Assembly: GCF_013385985.1 (NCBI RefSeq)
Contig: NZ_JACAOY010000010.1
Location: 62,001-126,000, forward strand
Direction: 5' to 3'
From: Pseudomonas sp. B6002
GTDB taxonomy: Bacteria; Pseudomonadota; Gammaproteobacteria; Pseudomonadales; Pseudomonadaceae
Length of the DNA: 64,000 nucleotides
The notes under the pieces are model-generated. The model saw only the letters and a list, made by a program, of their open reading frames with translations, was not told the origin of the DNA and did not search any database. Made by a program: the position numbers and the translations under genes. This document shows, in pieces, positions 8,430-17,510 of this stretch. How positions within the stretch are numbered: the stretch's first letter is position 1; the number at the start of each line of letters is the position of its first letter.

Positions 8430-10202
8430 CTACAGCGAGAATGCCGCCGCAGGCAGACTCATCAAGCACTCACTCCCCGCCTCTACCGCAGCACGATGCG
8501 TGGCGGTGCGCGGCAGCAGCCGTTTGAAGTAGAAATCACAGGTGGCCAGCTTGGCCTTGGCAAAGTCGCCAGCATCGGCCTGCGCCTGGGCGGCAATCGC
8601 CATGCGCAACCACAGGTAGGCCAGGATGATGTAACCGCTGTACATCAAGTAATCCACCGCCGCTGCGCCCACTTCATCGGGGCTCTTCATGGCGGCCATG
8701 CCGACTTGGGTGGTCAGTTCGCCCCATTCCCCGTTCAACTGATTGAGCTGCGCCACATACCCCTTGAGCAGCGGATGCTCGGTATTCGCCAAGCAGAACT
8801 TATGCACAATCTTGGTAAACCCGCGCAGCAACTTGCCCTGGCTACCCAGCACCTTGCGCCCCAGCAGGTCGAGGGCCTGGATGCCGTTGGTGCCCTCATA
8901 GATGGGTGCGATACGCGCATCGCGTGCCAACTGCTCCATGCCCCATTCGCGGATGTAACCGTGGCCGCCGAAGATCTGCATGCCGTGGTTGGTCACTTCC
9001 AGGCCGGTATCCGTCATAAAGGCCTTGCAGATCGGCGTGAGAAACGCCAGCAAGTCCTCGGCCTCCTGACGCTGGCCGGCGTCAGGGCTCAGATGCGCGG
9101 TGTCGAGCAACTGCGCGGTGAAATAGGTCAGCGCCCGGTTGCCTTCGTTGAAGGCCTTCATGGTCAGCAACATGCGGCGCACGTCGGGGTGCACGATGAT
9201 CGGGTCAGCCGCTTTATCGGGGGCCTTGGCGCCGGTCAGCGAGCGCATTTGCAGGCGGTCGTTGGCGTACTGGATGGCGCCCTGGAAACTCGCCTCACCG
9301 TTGCACAGCCCCTGCATGCCGGTACCCAGGCGGGCGTGGTTCATCATGGTGAACATGCAGTTGAGGCCCTTGTTCGGCTCGCCGATCAAAAAGCCCTTGG
9401 CCCCGTCGAAATTCAGCACACAGGTGGCCGAGCCCTTGATACCCATCTTGTGCTCGATGGAGCCGCAGTGCACCGCATTGCGCTCACCGGAATCGGCATG
9501 GAACTTGGGCACGATAAACAGCGAGATGCCCTTGGTACCCGCCGGCGCATCCGGCAGCTTGGCCAGCACCAGGTGGATGATGTTGGCACTCATGTCGTGC
9601 TCGCCGGCCGAGATGAAAATCTTGCTGCCGGTGACCGCATAACTGCCGTCCGCCTGGGGCACGGCGCGGGTCTTGATCAGGCCCAGGTCGGTGCCGCAAT
9701 GGGCTTCGGTGAGGCACATGGTGCCGGTCCACTCCCCGGCAGTCAGTTTGGTCAAGAAGGTGTCTTTTTGCTCGGCCGTGCCATGGGCATGAATCGCCGA
9801 CATCGCGCCGTGGGTCAGCCCCGGGTACATGCCCCAGGAGGTGTTGCTGGAGCCGATCATCTCGCTCAGTACCAAACCCAGCGATTGCGGCAAGCCTTGG
9901 CCACCATAGGCCGGGTCGGCCGCCACGCCATGCCAGCCGCCTTCCACGTAATGGGCGAAGGCTTCCTTGAACCCCTTGGGCGTGGTGACCACGCCATTGT
10001 CGAAATGGCAGCCCTCTTCATCACCGCTGCGGTTGAGCGGTGCGAGGACGTTCTCACAGAATTTCGCGCCTTCTTCGAGGATCGCGCTGACCATGTCCGG
10101 GCTGGCGTCGATGGCGCCCAGGGCCGCGTAGTGGCCGTGGAAATCAAACACGTGGTCGATCAGAAAGCGCATGTCGCGCAGGGGAGCTTTGTACTCAGGC
10201 AT
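8430..10202 (-). CDS. Acyl-CoA dehydrogenase, long FadE/DmdC-type (paralog 2)
   Basis: The protein (590 residues) has the same architecture as its neighbours: N-terminal MPEYKAPLRDMRF, acyl-CoA dehydrogenase N/M/C domains and the extra DmdC-type C-terminal domain. The motifs CLTEAHCGTDLG and [15 protein letters not shown] are intact, including the catalytic Glu. The upstream frame is open to 10292, but the conserved N-terminus begins at the ATG at 10202. Together with the genes at 6403 and 14317 it makes a set that probably covers different acyl-chain lengths. It ends 8 bases after a REPIN, so it has no separate terminator that I can see. Confidence 0.92.
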   Translation of the reverse strand: MPEYKAPLRDMRFLIDHVFDFHGHYAALGAIDASPDMVSAILEEGAKFCENVLAPLNRSGDEEGCHFDNGVVTTPKGFKEAFAHYVEGGWHGVAADPAYGGQGLPQSLGLVLSEMIGSSNTSWGMYPGLTHGAMSAIHAHGTAEQKDTFLTKLTAGEWTGTMCLTEAHCGTDLGLIKTRAVPQADGSYAVTGSKIFISAGEHDMSANIIHLVLAKLPDAPAGTKGISLFIVPKFHADSGERNAVHCGSIEHKMGIKGSATCVLNFDGAKGFLIGEPNKGLNCMFTMMNHARLGTGMQGLCNGEASFQGAIQYANDRLQMRSLTGAKAPDKAADPIIVHPDVRRMLLTMKAFNEGNRALTYFTAQLLDTAHLSPDAGQRQEAEDLLAFLTPICKAFMTDTGLEVTNHGMQIFGGHGYIREWGMEQLARDARIAPIYEGTNGIQALDLLGRKVLGSQGKLLRGFTKIVHKFCLANTEHPLLKGYVAQLNQLNGEWGELTTQVGMAAMKSPDEVGAAAVDYLMYSGYIILAYLWLRMAIAAQAQADAGDFAKAKLATCDFYFKRLLPRTATHRAAVEAGSECLMSLPAAAFSL

Positions 10203-10292
10203 GGCAATGTCTCCGGCAGCAGATGGTTTCAACCTACTGCCGGCCATCGCCCCAAACAATGACTGTAGCGCTGCTGAATACAGCGCCATCAC

Positions 10293-11582
10293 TCAACCGG
10301 CAGCACCTTCCGTGCGCACCGCGCCGCGCCGGGTTTGCCCAGAGGCGACCACGCAGTTACGCCCGGCGCCCTTGGCCGCGTACAGCGCCTGGTCGGCGGA
10401 TTTGAGCACTTCTTCAGGGGTGCGCTGCTCGGCCTGGCGTTCGGCCACACCGATGCTGATGGTCACCGAGACACTCGATGCGCCGCTGCCTGCACGGCGC
10501 TGCCGGCCCTGGTGATCGTCCTGCGGGCGGTCCGAGTTGCGCAGCTTGATGTCGTAGTCGGCGATGATCTCGCGGATTTCCTCCAGATGCGGCATGCACT
10601 CATCCAGGGTCTTGCCGGCAAACACCACGGCAAACTCTTCCCCGCCATACCGGTACGCGCGCCCGCCGCCGTTGACCTTGGACAGCTTGCTGGCCACCAG
10701 GCGCAGCACCTGGTCGCCCACGTCGTGGCCATGGGTGTCGTTGAAGCGCTTGAAGTGGTCGACGTCGCTCATCGCCAGCACATAGTTGCGCCCCAGGCGT
10801 TGCATGCGCTCGTTGAGTGCACGACGCCCCGGCAGGCCGGTCAGCTCGTCGCGGAAGGCCATTTGGTAGGCCTCGTGGGCCACGCCGGCTGCAATCATCA
10901 GCATCACCTGGCTGCACATGATGTTCAGGGTGAACGGCAGGATGAAGGTTTGCGGCAACATCCAGAACATCCCCAGCAACCCGACCATTTGCGCCGCGTG
11001 CAACGGGCGTGGCTGGTACCAGTACTGCGCCGCCAGGGTCAGGAAGCCGATCAGGAACATCGGGTACGACAGCTGGATCAGGCTCATCCAACTCCCATGC
11101 AGCGCCGGCCAGCGGATCTCCGCCAACCAGGCCAGCAGCGCCTGTGGGTAACTTTGCTCCAGCGCCAACGCCACGCTGCCGACGGCAAACAGCACCGCAC
11201 AGCGAGCGACAAAGTCGCGGAACAGGTGGGTCTTCTCTTGCCACAGCGCGTAGATGCTGAACAACAGCGGCAACAGCAGGCAACACAGGTGGAACACCAC
11301 CGCTGCGTCTTCGCGCACGCGGCCGTTGTCGCGGTAGAAGTCGGTCTGGGTGTCGAGCAGGAAGTAGGCGATGTACACCGTGATCATCAGGAACAGTTCA
11401 CGCTGGCGCCGATACACCGCGCAGTACGAACCGCCGAGCAACAGCACCAGGGTCGGCAGCACGTTGAACAGCGAGGTGAAGAAGACGTTGAGGTCCTTGA
11501 CGTACGCAGCCGAGAGCCCGGCCAGCAACAGCAGTAACGAAGGTAGGAAATGACTGAAACGTACAGCGGACACGCGTGACAA
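10293..11582 (-). CDS. Membrane-anchored diguanylate cyclase (GGDEF)
   Basis: The protein (about 429 residues) makes the second messenger cyclic di-GMP. The first two thirds hold about seven to eight hydrophobic membrane segments and no recognisable ligand domain. The GGDEF domain follows in the C-terminal part, with the active motif RYGGEEF. The usual RxxD inhibitory site upstream of that motif is not present, so product feedback may be weak. I chose the TTG at 11582 because GGAG stands 8 bases before it; an in-frame ATG at 11657 lacks a ribosome site. It lies 90 bases upstream-side of the second fadE gene, with no obvious functional link. Confidence 0.85.
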   Translation of the reverse strand: MSRVSAVRFSHFLPSLLLLLAGLSAAYVKDLNVFFTSLFNVLPTLVLLLGGSYCAVYRRQRELFLMITVYIAYFLLDTQTDFYRDNGRVREDAAVVFHLCCLLLPLLFSIYALWQEKTHLFRDFVARCAVLFAVGSVALALEQSYPQALLAWLAEIRWPALHGSWMSLIQLSYPMFLIGFLTLAAQYWYQPRPLHAAQMVGLLGMFWMLPQTFILPFTLNIMCSQVMLMIAAGVAHEAYQMAFRDELTGLPGRRALNERMQRLGRNYVLAMSDVDHFKRFNDTHGHDVGDQVLRLVASKLSKVNGGGRAYRYGGEEFAVVFAGKTLDECMPHLEEIREIIADYDIKLRNSDRPQDDHQGRQRRAGSGASSVSVTISIGVAERQAEQRTPEEVLKSADQALYAAKGAGRNCVVASGQTRRGAVRTEGAAG

Positions 11583-11746
11583 GGGTAAAACTCCGACCCG
11601 CAAAAAATGATGGCACTGTGCCTTTATGCCGACAGTTAAGCACAACCTGGCACGCATGTATCACATTGCCATCACTGTAACGGCAGCCGGAGGCAATCCC
11701 TGAGCGCTGTACTGTGGTTTTTTTAATGACTCATACAAGTGCGATC

Positions 11747-12496
11747 TCAAGAACGGGCGCCATACACCTTGGTAACAGCCTCGATGTCTTTTTCACTGAG
11801 CAGACCTTTGTTGTTCCACTCCTTATTGCAGTAATTCATGATCGATTCAGGATCGAACTTTGTGATGCTCAGGTCTGGAAAATCGCCACTGTGCTTTGCC
11901 TTGCACCAGGCAGGAGCATCTTTGCGATTCTGCTCATGTGCAAATGCCAGCGCGTGTCCGAACTCGTGGACGGCGGTGGCACGTACACAGAATTCGTTCT
12001 GATCCTTGCAATAGGGCCACGCAGAAAAGTCCATTTGCAATCGCATACCCTTGGGCACGCCATCGAGATGCTGCCCCAACGACACGGTACTCGACTCAGA
12101 GGCATCAACTTCAATGCGGATGCCTCGGGCGTTCTTTTCGCAAGCCCCCCAACCTACAAATGAGACCATGCCATACTGCGCCCAGGTCTTGGCCACGGAA
12201 TCACGAACCGCCTGACGCATCACAGGATCCGAATCGGCCAGGTTCTCCCAGCACACCTCGATCGGTTTGTCGCCACTTGGCGTCCAGCCGGGCCTGTGCC
12301 AGACGCCGGATGACAACACCGCACCAAACGGATAGACAGAAAAAGTCTGCTGGCCCGAAGTGACACTCGACAGGGGCGTCCCCACACCCTTTAGCCCATA
12401 CGTTTCCCCGCCGAAAGAAAGTGGAATCCCGCCTAGAAAGACCATCAGGCACGCGGCGACCGCGCATTGCATGAACGTGCCGCACGCCCTATTCAT
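11747..12496 (-). CDS. Secreted astacin-like zinc metalloprotease
   Basis: The protein (249 residues) has a signal-peptide-like hydrophobic start (about residues 9-28). It carries a metzincin zinc site, HEFGHALAFAHE at 177-188 (His177, His181, His187, catalytic Glu178), and a Met-turn SIMNY with Met220. The HExxHxxxFxHEQxR pattern is that of astacins (M12A), with Ala where Gly is usual. Several cysteines (81, 119, 163, 170, 198, 223) suggest disulphides outside the cytoplasm. The gene overlaps the upstream lipoprotein gene by ATGA, so the two are made together. The substrate is unknown. By eye, the pair is more AT-rich than the flanking fadE genes, which suggests acquisition. Confidence 0.8.
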   Translation of the reverse strand: MNRACGTFMQCAVAACLMVFLGGIPLSFGGETYGLKGVGTPLSSVTSGQQTFSVYPFGAVLSSGVWHRPGWTPSGDKPIEVCWENLADSDPVMRQAVRDSVAKTWAQYGMVSFVGWGACEKNARGIRIEVDASESSTVSLGQHLDGVPKGMRLQMDFSAWPYCKDQNEFCVRATAVHEFGHALAFAHEQNRKDAPAWCKAKHSGDFPDLSITKFDPESIMNYCNKEWNNKGLLSEKDIEAVTKVYGARS

Positions 12497-14088
12497 GGCG
12501 AAACCGGCTCAGAAAGAACAGCTTGTGCATCACGCACCTTGCGTTGCGCCTCCAACAACGCAAGTTGGGCATTCAGACGCGCGGTTTCGGTTTCCATATC
12601 GGCGGTCGAAGCTGTCTGGCTGGTTTGCGCATTCAAGGCGTTAATCTTCTTGACCTTCTCCAGACGAGAGATCTCCGTATCCAGTTCATCAAGGACGGCC
12701 TTTTTTCTGGACTCATCTTCAGCTTTCGCGTCGGCGGCTTGCTTATCACGATAGGCCTGCCTTGCATCACGGTAAGAGGTCACTTCCCCGAGGCCCGAGG
12801 AAACAGTTTCACTCAACGCAAGGCCACGCGCGGCCTTCTCGTCATAATTGAGCATTGCGATGCTACCGTTCTCACGAAAGGCAACCTTGAGGACGTTGTT
12901 CTGGAAGGCCCCGTTGCGGTAGGGCAATACTCGCAAAGCGCCCAACTGCGGAACGGCCACAGGAGCACTGACAATGACACCCGATGCCCCAGTAATATTG
13001 CCAGTGGATGCTATAAGGTCACATTCCTCGTCGGCCGCCGTCTCACAGATCAGCATTCTTCCGGCAACGGGGCTGCGGTAGATCACCCCTTGCGCATCAG
13101 CGGCTTTCACCTTACGCCGAGTACATTCCTTATCCGTATCAGCATCGCAAGTGGCGGGAACCGCCTGTGCAACGACAGGAACCAGTCGGCCACGCAGGCT
13201 TAGCGTCGCCTCCCACTTGTTGTTTGTATAACCGCCCGGCAACTGCTCGAAAAGCTTCGCAAGCTTTGCCTTGTTCACTGCATTCGGTGACGCGTTCAGT
13301 ACTCGTTCCACGGATGTTTGAGGCCAGACCACACGCTCACTGACTGACACCCGAGCAACCAGCGCGTCAGACTCCTTGGCGAGGTTCGCGACTGTTTGCG
13401 CCTGCGCCTCCACCGCCTTCTGGTTTTTCTCCAATGAGTTCTTCATCTTTTTGGTCAGCGCTCCCATACCTGCGGCGCGCTCCAGTCGACTGACCTCATC
13501 ATTCAGGCCAACCAACTTCGATGTTTCCAAACTCAGGGCTTTGGTGGTCTTGGTAATAAGCGCCAGTAACGCGACGGTTGCGGCAGAACATGCGGTCCCG
13601 ATGGGCTTACCACCTGGAGGAGCCTGGGAAAGGTTAGTACCGAGCGGAACACCGTTCACAAGGCTCAACAGGCTAATACCGCTTTTCACCACGTTGCCTG
13701 CAATGCCCTTCGTCTGATCCACGGTTTCTGCGTTGATACTCTTGATGACGCCACTGTCGTAAGTTTGGATTTCGAAAGCCGAGGTCTTGCTCCATCCAGA
13801 CATGGCCTCGTAGTCCAGAGCGAACTTTTCTCCAGTCACATACGTAGGCTGCAGCTCTACCTTAGTCAGAAAGCGGATCAGCGGCTCTGCGCGATCGTCC
13901 CGACACTGCACGAGCGTACGACTGACCTGCATATCGAACTGCAACATGGGCAGGCCATAATCCGCACCGACTTCAAGTCCCGAGGCCGGAACGTAACGCC
14001 CAGTGCGCTCTTGAAGCGTCTGAAGATGAGTGGTGCAACCCACCAGTGCAAGCGCGGTTGCCAGGGCGACAATCTTCCTGAAAGGCAT
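12493..14088 (-). CDS. Predicted outer lipoprotein of unknown function, with coiled coils
   Basis: The protein (531 residues) starts with a lipoprotein signal ending in the lipobox LVGC (Cys18), so it is probably lipid-anchored and exported. A middle stretch (about 180-260) and the C-terminal 80 residues are rich in Ala, Glu, Lys and Gln and look like coiled coils. I do not recognise the family. The start at 14088 is preferred: GAGGA is 7 bases upstream, while the ATG at 14094 is only 1 base from it. It is the first gene of a two-gene unit with the astacin-like protease, overlapping by ATGA. It may anchor, chaperone or inhibit the protease, but that is only inference. Confidence 0.72.
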   Translation of the reverse strand: MPFRKIVALATALALVGCTTHLQTLQERTGRYVPASGLEVGADYGLPMLQFDMQVSRTLVQCRDDRAEPLIRFLTKVELQPTYVTGEKFALDYEAMSGWSKTSAFEIQTYDSGVIKSINAETVDQTKGIAGNVVKSGISLLSLVNGVPLGTNLSQAPPGGKPIGTACSAATVALLALITKTTKALSLETSKLVGLNDEVSRLERAAGMGALTKKMKNSLEKNQKAVEAQAQTVANLAKESDALVARVSVSERVVWPQTSVERVLNASPNAVNKAKLAKLFEQLPGGYTNNKWEATLSLRGRLVPVVAQAVPATCDADTDKECTRRKVKAADAQGVIYRSPVAGRMLICETAADEECDLIASTGNITGASGVIVSAPVAVPQLGALRVLPYRNGAFQNNVLKVAFRENGSIAMLNYDEKAARGLALSETVSSGLGEVTSYRDARQAYRDKQAADAKAEDESRKKAVLDELDTEISRLEKVKKINALNAQTSQTASTADMETETARLNAQLALLEAQRKVRDAQAVLSEPVSP

Positions 14089-14256
14089 CGGCATGTCCTC
14101 GATTGTGCAAGCGCCGATCTACCTCAACGCACTAGGCGCAAAGATGGCCACCCGCTAAGGGTAGTGATAACTATGGATAGAGCTTTCATCACTGTAGCCA
14201 ATGGATTCAATAATGCAGCCTCGCTGAATACTTTTTTCACTGTGTTTGGTAATCCA

Positions 14257-14295
14257 ATAAAAAAGCCGCCACTCCCATATAAGGAGCGGCGGCTC
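14257..14295 (-). terminator. Terminator of the third fadE paralog
   Basis: On the minus strand, GCCGCCGCTCC-(7 nt)-GGAGTGGCGGC forms a near-perfect 11-bp hairpin with one mismatch, followed by TTTTTTATT. It begins about 20 bases after the stop at 14317. Confidence 0.88.
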
Positions 14296-14316
14296 TTGAA
14301 GTAAAACGGGTAAGGC

Positions 14317-16122
14317 TTAGTAAGCCAGGCCGAAGTCTTCTTCTTTCATGTCCATCAGGTTGTTGGCGCCCGACAGCATGGTGGCCACGTGGGTACGGGT
14401 ACGTGGCAGGATGCGCTGGAAGTAGAAGCGCGCGGTCTGCAGCTTGGCGGTGTAGAACGCTTCTTCGGTGGTGCCGGCAGCCAGTTTCTCGGCCGCCAGG
14501 CGCGCCATGTCGGCCCAGAAGTACGCCAGGCACGCGTAGCCGGAGTACATCAGGTAGTCCACCGAGGCAGCACCCACTTCTTCACGGTCTTTCATCGCGG
14601 CCATGCCGACCTTCATGGTCAACTCGCCCCACTCTTTGTTCAGAGCCGCCAGCGGTGCAACGAACTCTTTGACGGCTTCGTTGCCTTCGTTGGCCTGGCA
14701 GAACTTGTGCACGATCTTGGTGAAGCCCTTGAGCGCTTCGCCTTGGGTCATCAGCACTTTACGGCCCAGCAGGTCGAGAGCCTGGATGCCGGTGGTGCCT
14801 TCGTACAGCATGGAAATGCGGCTGTCGCGAACGTTCTGCTCCATGCCCCACTCGGCGATGAAGCCGTGGCCACCGTAGATCTGCACGCCGTGGTTGGCCG
14901 ACTCGAAGCCGACTTCGGTCATGAACGCCTTAGCGATCGGGGTCATGAAGGCCAGCAGGCCGTCGGCCTGTTTCTTGGCTTCGTCGTCAGTGCCGTATTT
15001 GACGATGTCCACTTGCTTGGCGGTGAAGTACACCATCGCACGGTTGCCTTCGGCGAAGGCTTTCATGGTCAGCAGCATGCGGCGCACGTCAGGGTGCACG
15101 ATGATTGGGTCAGCGGCTTTATCCGGCGCTTTCGGGCCCGTCAGGGAGCGCATTTGCAGGCGATCGCGCGCATATTTCAGGCCGCCCTGGAAGCCGATTT
15201 CGGCGTGGGACAGGCCTTGCAGCGCGGTGCCCAGGCGAGCGGTGTTCATAAAGGTGAACATGCAGTTCAGGCCTTTGTTCGCCGGGCCGATCAGGAAACC
15301 GGTGGCCGCGTCGAAGTTCATCACACAGGTGGCGTTGCCGTGGATGCCCATCTTGTGTTCCAGCGAGCCACAGCTCACGGCGTTGCGCGCGCCAATCGAA
15401 CCGTCGGCGTTCGGCAGGAACTTCGGCACGATGAACAGCGAGATGCCTTTGGTGCCAGCCGGTGCGTCCGGCAGGCGGGCCAGCACGATGTGGACGATGT
15501 TGTCGGCCATGTCGTGTTCACCGGCCGAGATGAAGATCTTGGTACCGGAGACTTTGTAGGAACCGTCGGCCTGAGGCTCGGCCTTGGTGCGCAGCATGCC
15601 CAGGTCGGTGCCGCAGTGTGGCTCGGTCAGGCACATGGTGCCGGTCCATTCACCCGACACCAGTTTGGTCAGGTAAGCCTCTTGCTGCTCAGGGGTACCG
15701 TGCTCGGAGATGGTGTTCATCGCACCGTGGGACAGGCCCGGGTACATGCCCCACGACCAGTTGGCGGCGCCCACCATTTCGCTCACGGCCAGGCCCAGGG
15801 ATTCCGGCAGGCCTTGGCCGCCGTGCTCCACGTCGTGGGCCAGGCTTGGCCAGCCACCTTCGACGAATTGTTTGTAGGCTTCTTTGAAACCAGTAGGGGT
15901 CTTAACGCCTGACTCACTCCAGGTGCACCCTTCGATGTCACCCACGCGGTTCAACGGGGCCAGCACTTGCTCACAAAACTTGGCGCCTTCTTCAAGGATG
16001 GCGTCAACCATGTCCGGGGTAGCGTCCTGGCAAGCCGGCAGGCTCTGATAGTGCGCTTCATAGCCAAGCAGTTCGTCACGAACGAAGCGAATATCACGCA
16101 AGGGGGCCTTGTAGTCAGGCAT
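14317..16122 (-). CDS. Acyl-CoA dehydrogenase, long FadE/DmdC-type (paralog 3)
   Basis: The protein (601 residues) is the third enzyme of this family in the window, with N-terminus [13 protein letters not shown], motif [12 protein letters not shown], and catalytic Glu in [12 protein letters not shown]. Thr replaces the Asn found in the two paralogs, one sign of functional divergence. The upstream frame is open to 16185, but the ATG at 16122 starts the conserved N-terminus. A pair of PsrA-like palindromes lies 60-85 bases upstream, so this copy is the one most likely induced by long-chain fatty acids. It has its own strong terminator and is separated from the other two by the diguanylate cyclase and the protease pair. 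Confidence 0.92.
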   Translation of the reverse strand: MPDYKAPLRDIRFVRDELLGYEAHYQSLPACQDATPDMVDAILEEGAKFCEQVLAPLNRVGDIEGCTWSESGVKTPTGFKEAYKQFVEGGWPSLAHDVEHGGQGLPESLGLAVSEMVGAANWSWGMYPGLSHGAMNTISEHGTPEQQEAYLTKLVSGEWTGTMCLTEPHCGTDLGMLRTKAEPQADGSYKVSGTKIFISAGEHDMADNIVHIVLARLPDAPAGTKGISLFIVPKFLPNADGSIGARNAVSCGSLEHKMGIHGNATCVMNFDAATGFLIGPANKGLNCMFTFMNTARLGTALQGLSHAEIGFQGGLKYARDRLQMRSLTGPKAPDKAADPIIVHPDVRRMLLTMKAFAEGNRAMVYFTAKQVDIVKYGTDDEAKKQADGLLAFMTPIAKAFMTEVGFESANHGVQIYGGHGFIAEWGMEQNVRDSRISMLYEGTTGIQALDLLGRKVLMTQGEALKGFTKIVHKFCQANEGNEAVKEFVAPLAALNKEWGELTMKVGMAAMKDREEVGAASVDYLMYSGYACLAYFWADMARLAAEKLAAGTTEEAFYTAKLQTARFYFQRILPRTRTHVATMLSGANNLMDMKEEDFGLAY

Positions 16123-16182
16123 AGCGATAAACCTCTGCTGATGAATCTGGAATGAACAACCGCGTGGATTTGTTATGGCGGT

Positions 16183-16209
16183 CAAACAGGTGTTTGAAAC
16201 ATACGTTTA
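16183..16209. promoter_or_regulatory. Tandem PsrA-like operators upstream of fadE
   Basis: CAAAC-AGGT-GTTTG at 16183-16196 matches the Pseudomonas PsrA consensus G/CAAAC-N(2-4)-GTTTG/C exactly. An overlapping second copy, GAAAC-ATAC-GTTTA, follows at 16196-16209 with one mismatch. PsrA is a TetR-type repressor released by long-chain fatty acids that controls beta-oxidation genes. No such site was seen before the other two fadE paralogs. Confidence 0.7.
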
Positions 16210-16325
16210 CGACCTGGGGATGTCAAGCGTCGTCCGGGCGCCGTTTGTCATGACATGAATCAAACGCGCACACGTCGACGTCTGCGACGAGTTGCCACAG
16301 TAAGATTAGGAGAAATAAAGAATCA

Positions 16326-16414
16326 TGTAGGAGCCGGCTTGCCGGCGATGCAGACGCTGCGCAGTATCAGGAAAACCAAGTAGAAGCTATCGCAGGCAAG
16401 CCAGCTCCCACAGG
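16326..16414. repeat. REPIN, mixed pair
   Basis: The left arm has the GGAGCCGGCTTGCCGGCGAT type core and the right arm the GCTATCGCAGGCAAGCCAGC type, so two slightly different REP variants are paired in opposite orientation. Confidence 0.85.
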
Positions 16415-16441
16415 AGAGCCGGCATGTCTGAAGAGAGGGGA

Positions 16442-16723
16442 TTAAGCGTAGGTATCGATCAAGGTGCCGAGCATTTCATCCGAAGCTTTGGCGACTTTGG
16501 CGCCCAGCTCCACTTGAAACTTGCCCTGGGCCAGTTCGACCATGTTGCTCGCCGAGTTGGTAGGCTGGGCACGATCGTTGGCTTGCAGACGGTCACTTTG
16601 CGCATCCGAGGGCTGGGTCGTCGCGGCGCTGGCAATTTTGCCGGCGGCTTGGTCGACACGGTTCTGCCCGGTCTGAATGCTGCTCAGGCCCGAATAAAAC
16701 GCGCTGCTTCCAGAGATTTCCAT
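16442..16723 (-). CDS. Small protein resembling the ends of flagellar rod/hook proteins
   Basis: The protein is 93 residues long. The N-terminus (about residues 8-35, FYSGLSSIQTGQNRVDQAAGKIA) looks like the first helix of flagellar rod or hook proteins. The C-terminus (about 58-93, SNMVELAQGKFQVELGAKVAK then DEMLGTLIDTY) resembles the C-terminal helix of FlgC/FlgE-type proteins. A Gln/Asp/Asn-rich linker replaces the central domain. A gene of this kind occupies the matching place next to bioD in P. aeruginosa (PA0505, hypothetical). No flagellar genes are nearby, and the function is unknown. Confidence 0.72.
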   Translation of the reverse strand: MEISGSSAFYSGLSSIQTGQNRVDQAAGKIASAATTQPSDAQSDRLQANDRAQPTNSASNMVELAQGKFQVELGAKVAKASDEMLGTLIDTYA

Positions 16724-16829
16724 GGCGTAAGCCTGCCTTTAGAGAATCGTGAACCTGAATTGAAGCAGAGATCCCGGCAAAACGCCCGTCAAAAACACTA
16801 ATGGCATAATGCCTTCGCGATAGCCAAAA

Positions 16830-17510
16830 TCAGTCAAGCAGGTCCAGTTCCAGGTATTCGGCCACCGCTTCAGCCCCGGCGTGCTTGAGTTTCGGCACAC
16901 GGCCCAGGCAGGGTGCCGGCAACCTTTCGGCGAGGGTGGCGAGGTTTTCTTCCAGACGAGAGGTCTTGGGGTCGATGATATTCGCCACCCATCCGGCCAG
17001 CGGCAAACCGTCCCGCGCAATGGCCTCGGCCGTGAGCAACGCATGGCTGATGCAGCCCAGGCGCACGCCCACCACCAGGATGACGGGCAGTTTGAGCGCC
17101 ATGGCCAGGTCCGACAGGTTGCTCTGGTCGGCCAACGGCACGCGCCAGCCGCCCGCGCCTTCGATCAAGGTGAAGTCCGCGTGTTTGGCGAGGATGTGCT
17201 GCATGGGCTTGAGTAGCGATTGCACCGTGAGCGCCACGCCTGCTTCACGCGCCGCCAGGTGTGGCGCGATGGCCGGTTCGAACGCCACCGGGTTGACCTC
17301 GGCATAACTCAACGGCAACGAACACTCGGCCAGCAACGCCAGGGCATCGGCGTTGCGCAAACCTTTAGGCGTAACCTGGCAACCCGAGGCGACCGGCTTG
17401 CCGGCGGCAGTGCTTTTTCCCGCCAACCGCGCGGCGTGCAGCAGGCCTGCGGCGACCGTGGTCTTGCCGACATCGGTGTCGGTGCCGGTGATGAAATAAG
17501 CGGCGCTCAT
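16830..17510 (-). CDS. bioD: Dethiobiotin synthetase BioD
   Basis: BioD (226 residues) closes the ureido ring of dethiobiotin from DAPA, CO2 and ATP. The N-terminal P-loop [10 protein letters not shown] is at residues 9-18, and the family motifs KPVASGC and [10 protein letters not shown] are present. The start overlaps the bioC stop by four bases (ATGA at 17507-17510), so it is the last gene of the bioF-H-C-D unit. It acts in the cytoplasm before BioB. Confidence 0.96.
   Translation of the reverse strand: MSAAYFITGTDTDVGKTTVAAGLLHAARLAGKSTAAGKPVASGCQVTPKGLRNADALALLAECSLPLSYAEVNPVAFEPAIAPHLAAREAGVALTVQSLLKPMQHILAKHADFTLIEGAGGWRVPLADQSNLSDLAMALKLPVILVVGVRLGCISHALLTAEAIARDGLPLAGWVANIIDPKTSRLEENLATLAERLPAPCLGRVPKLKHAGAEAVAEYLELDLLD

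Larger units (their letters stand above)
16123..16441. other. 319-base intergenic region: fadE promoter side and REPIN
   Basis: No gene is seen here. The left part is the upstream region of the fadE gene at 14317-16122 and contains two PsrA-like palindromes. The right part contains a REPIN at 16326-16414. Nothing else is recognisable between 16212 and 16325. Confidence 0.7.
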
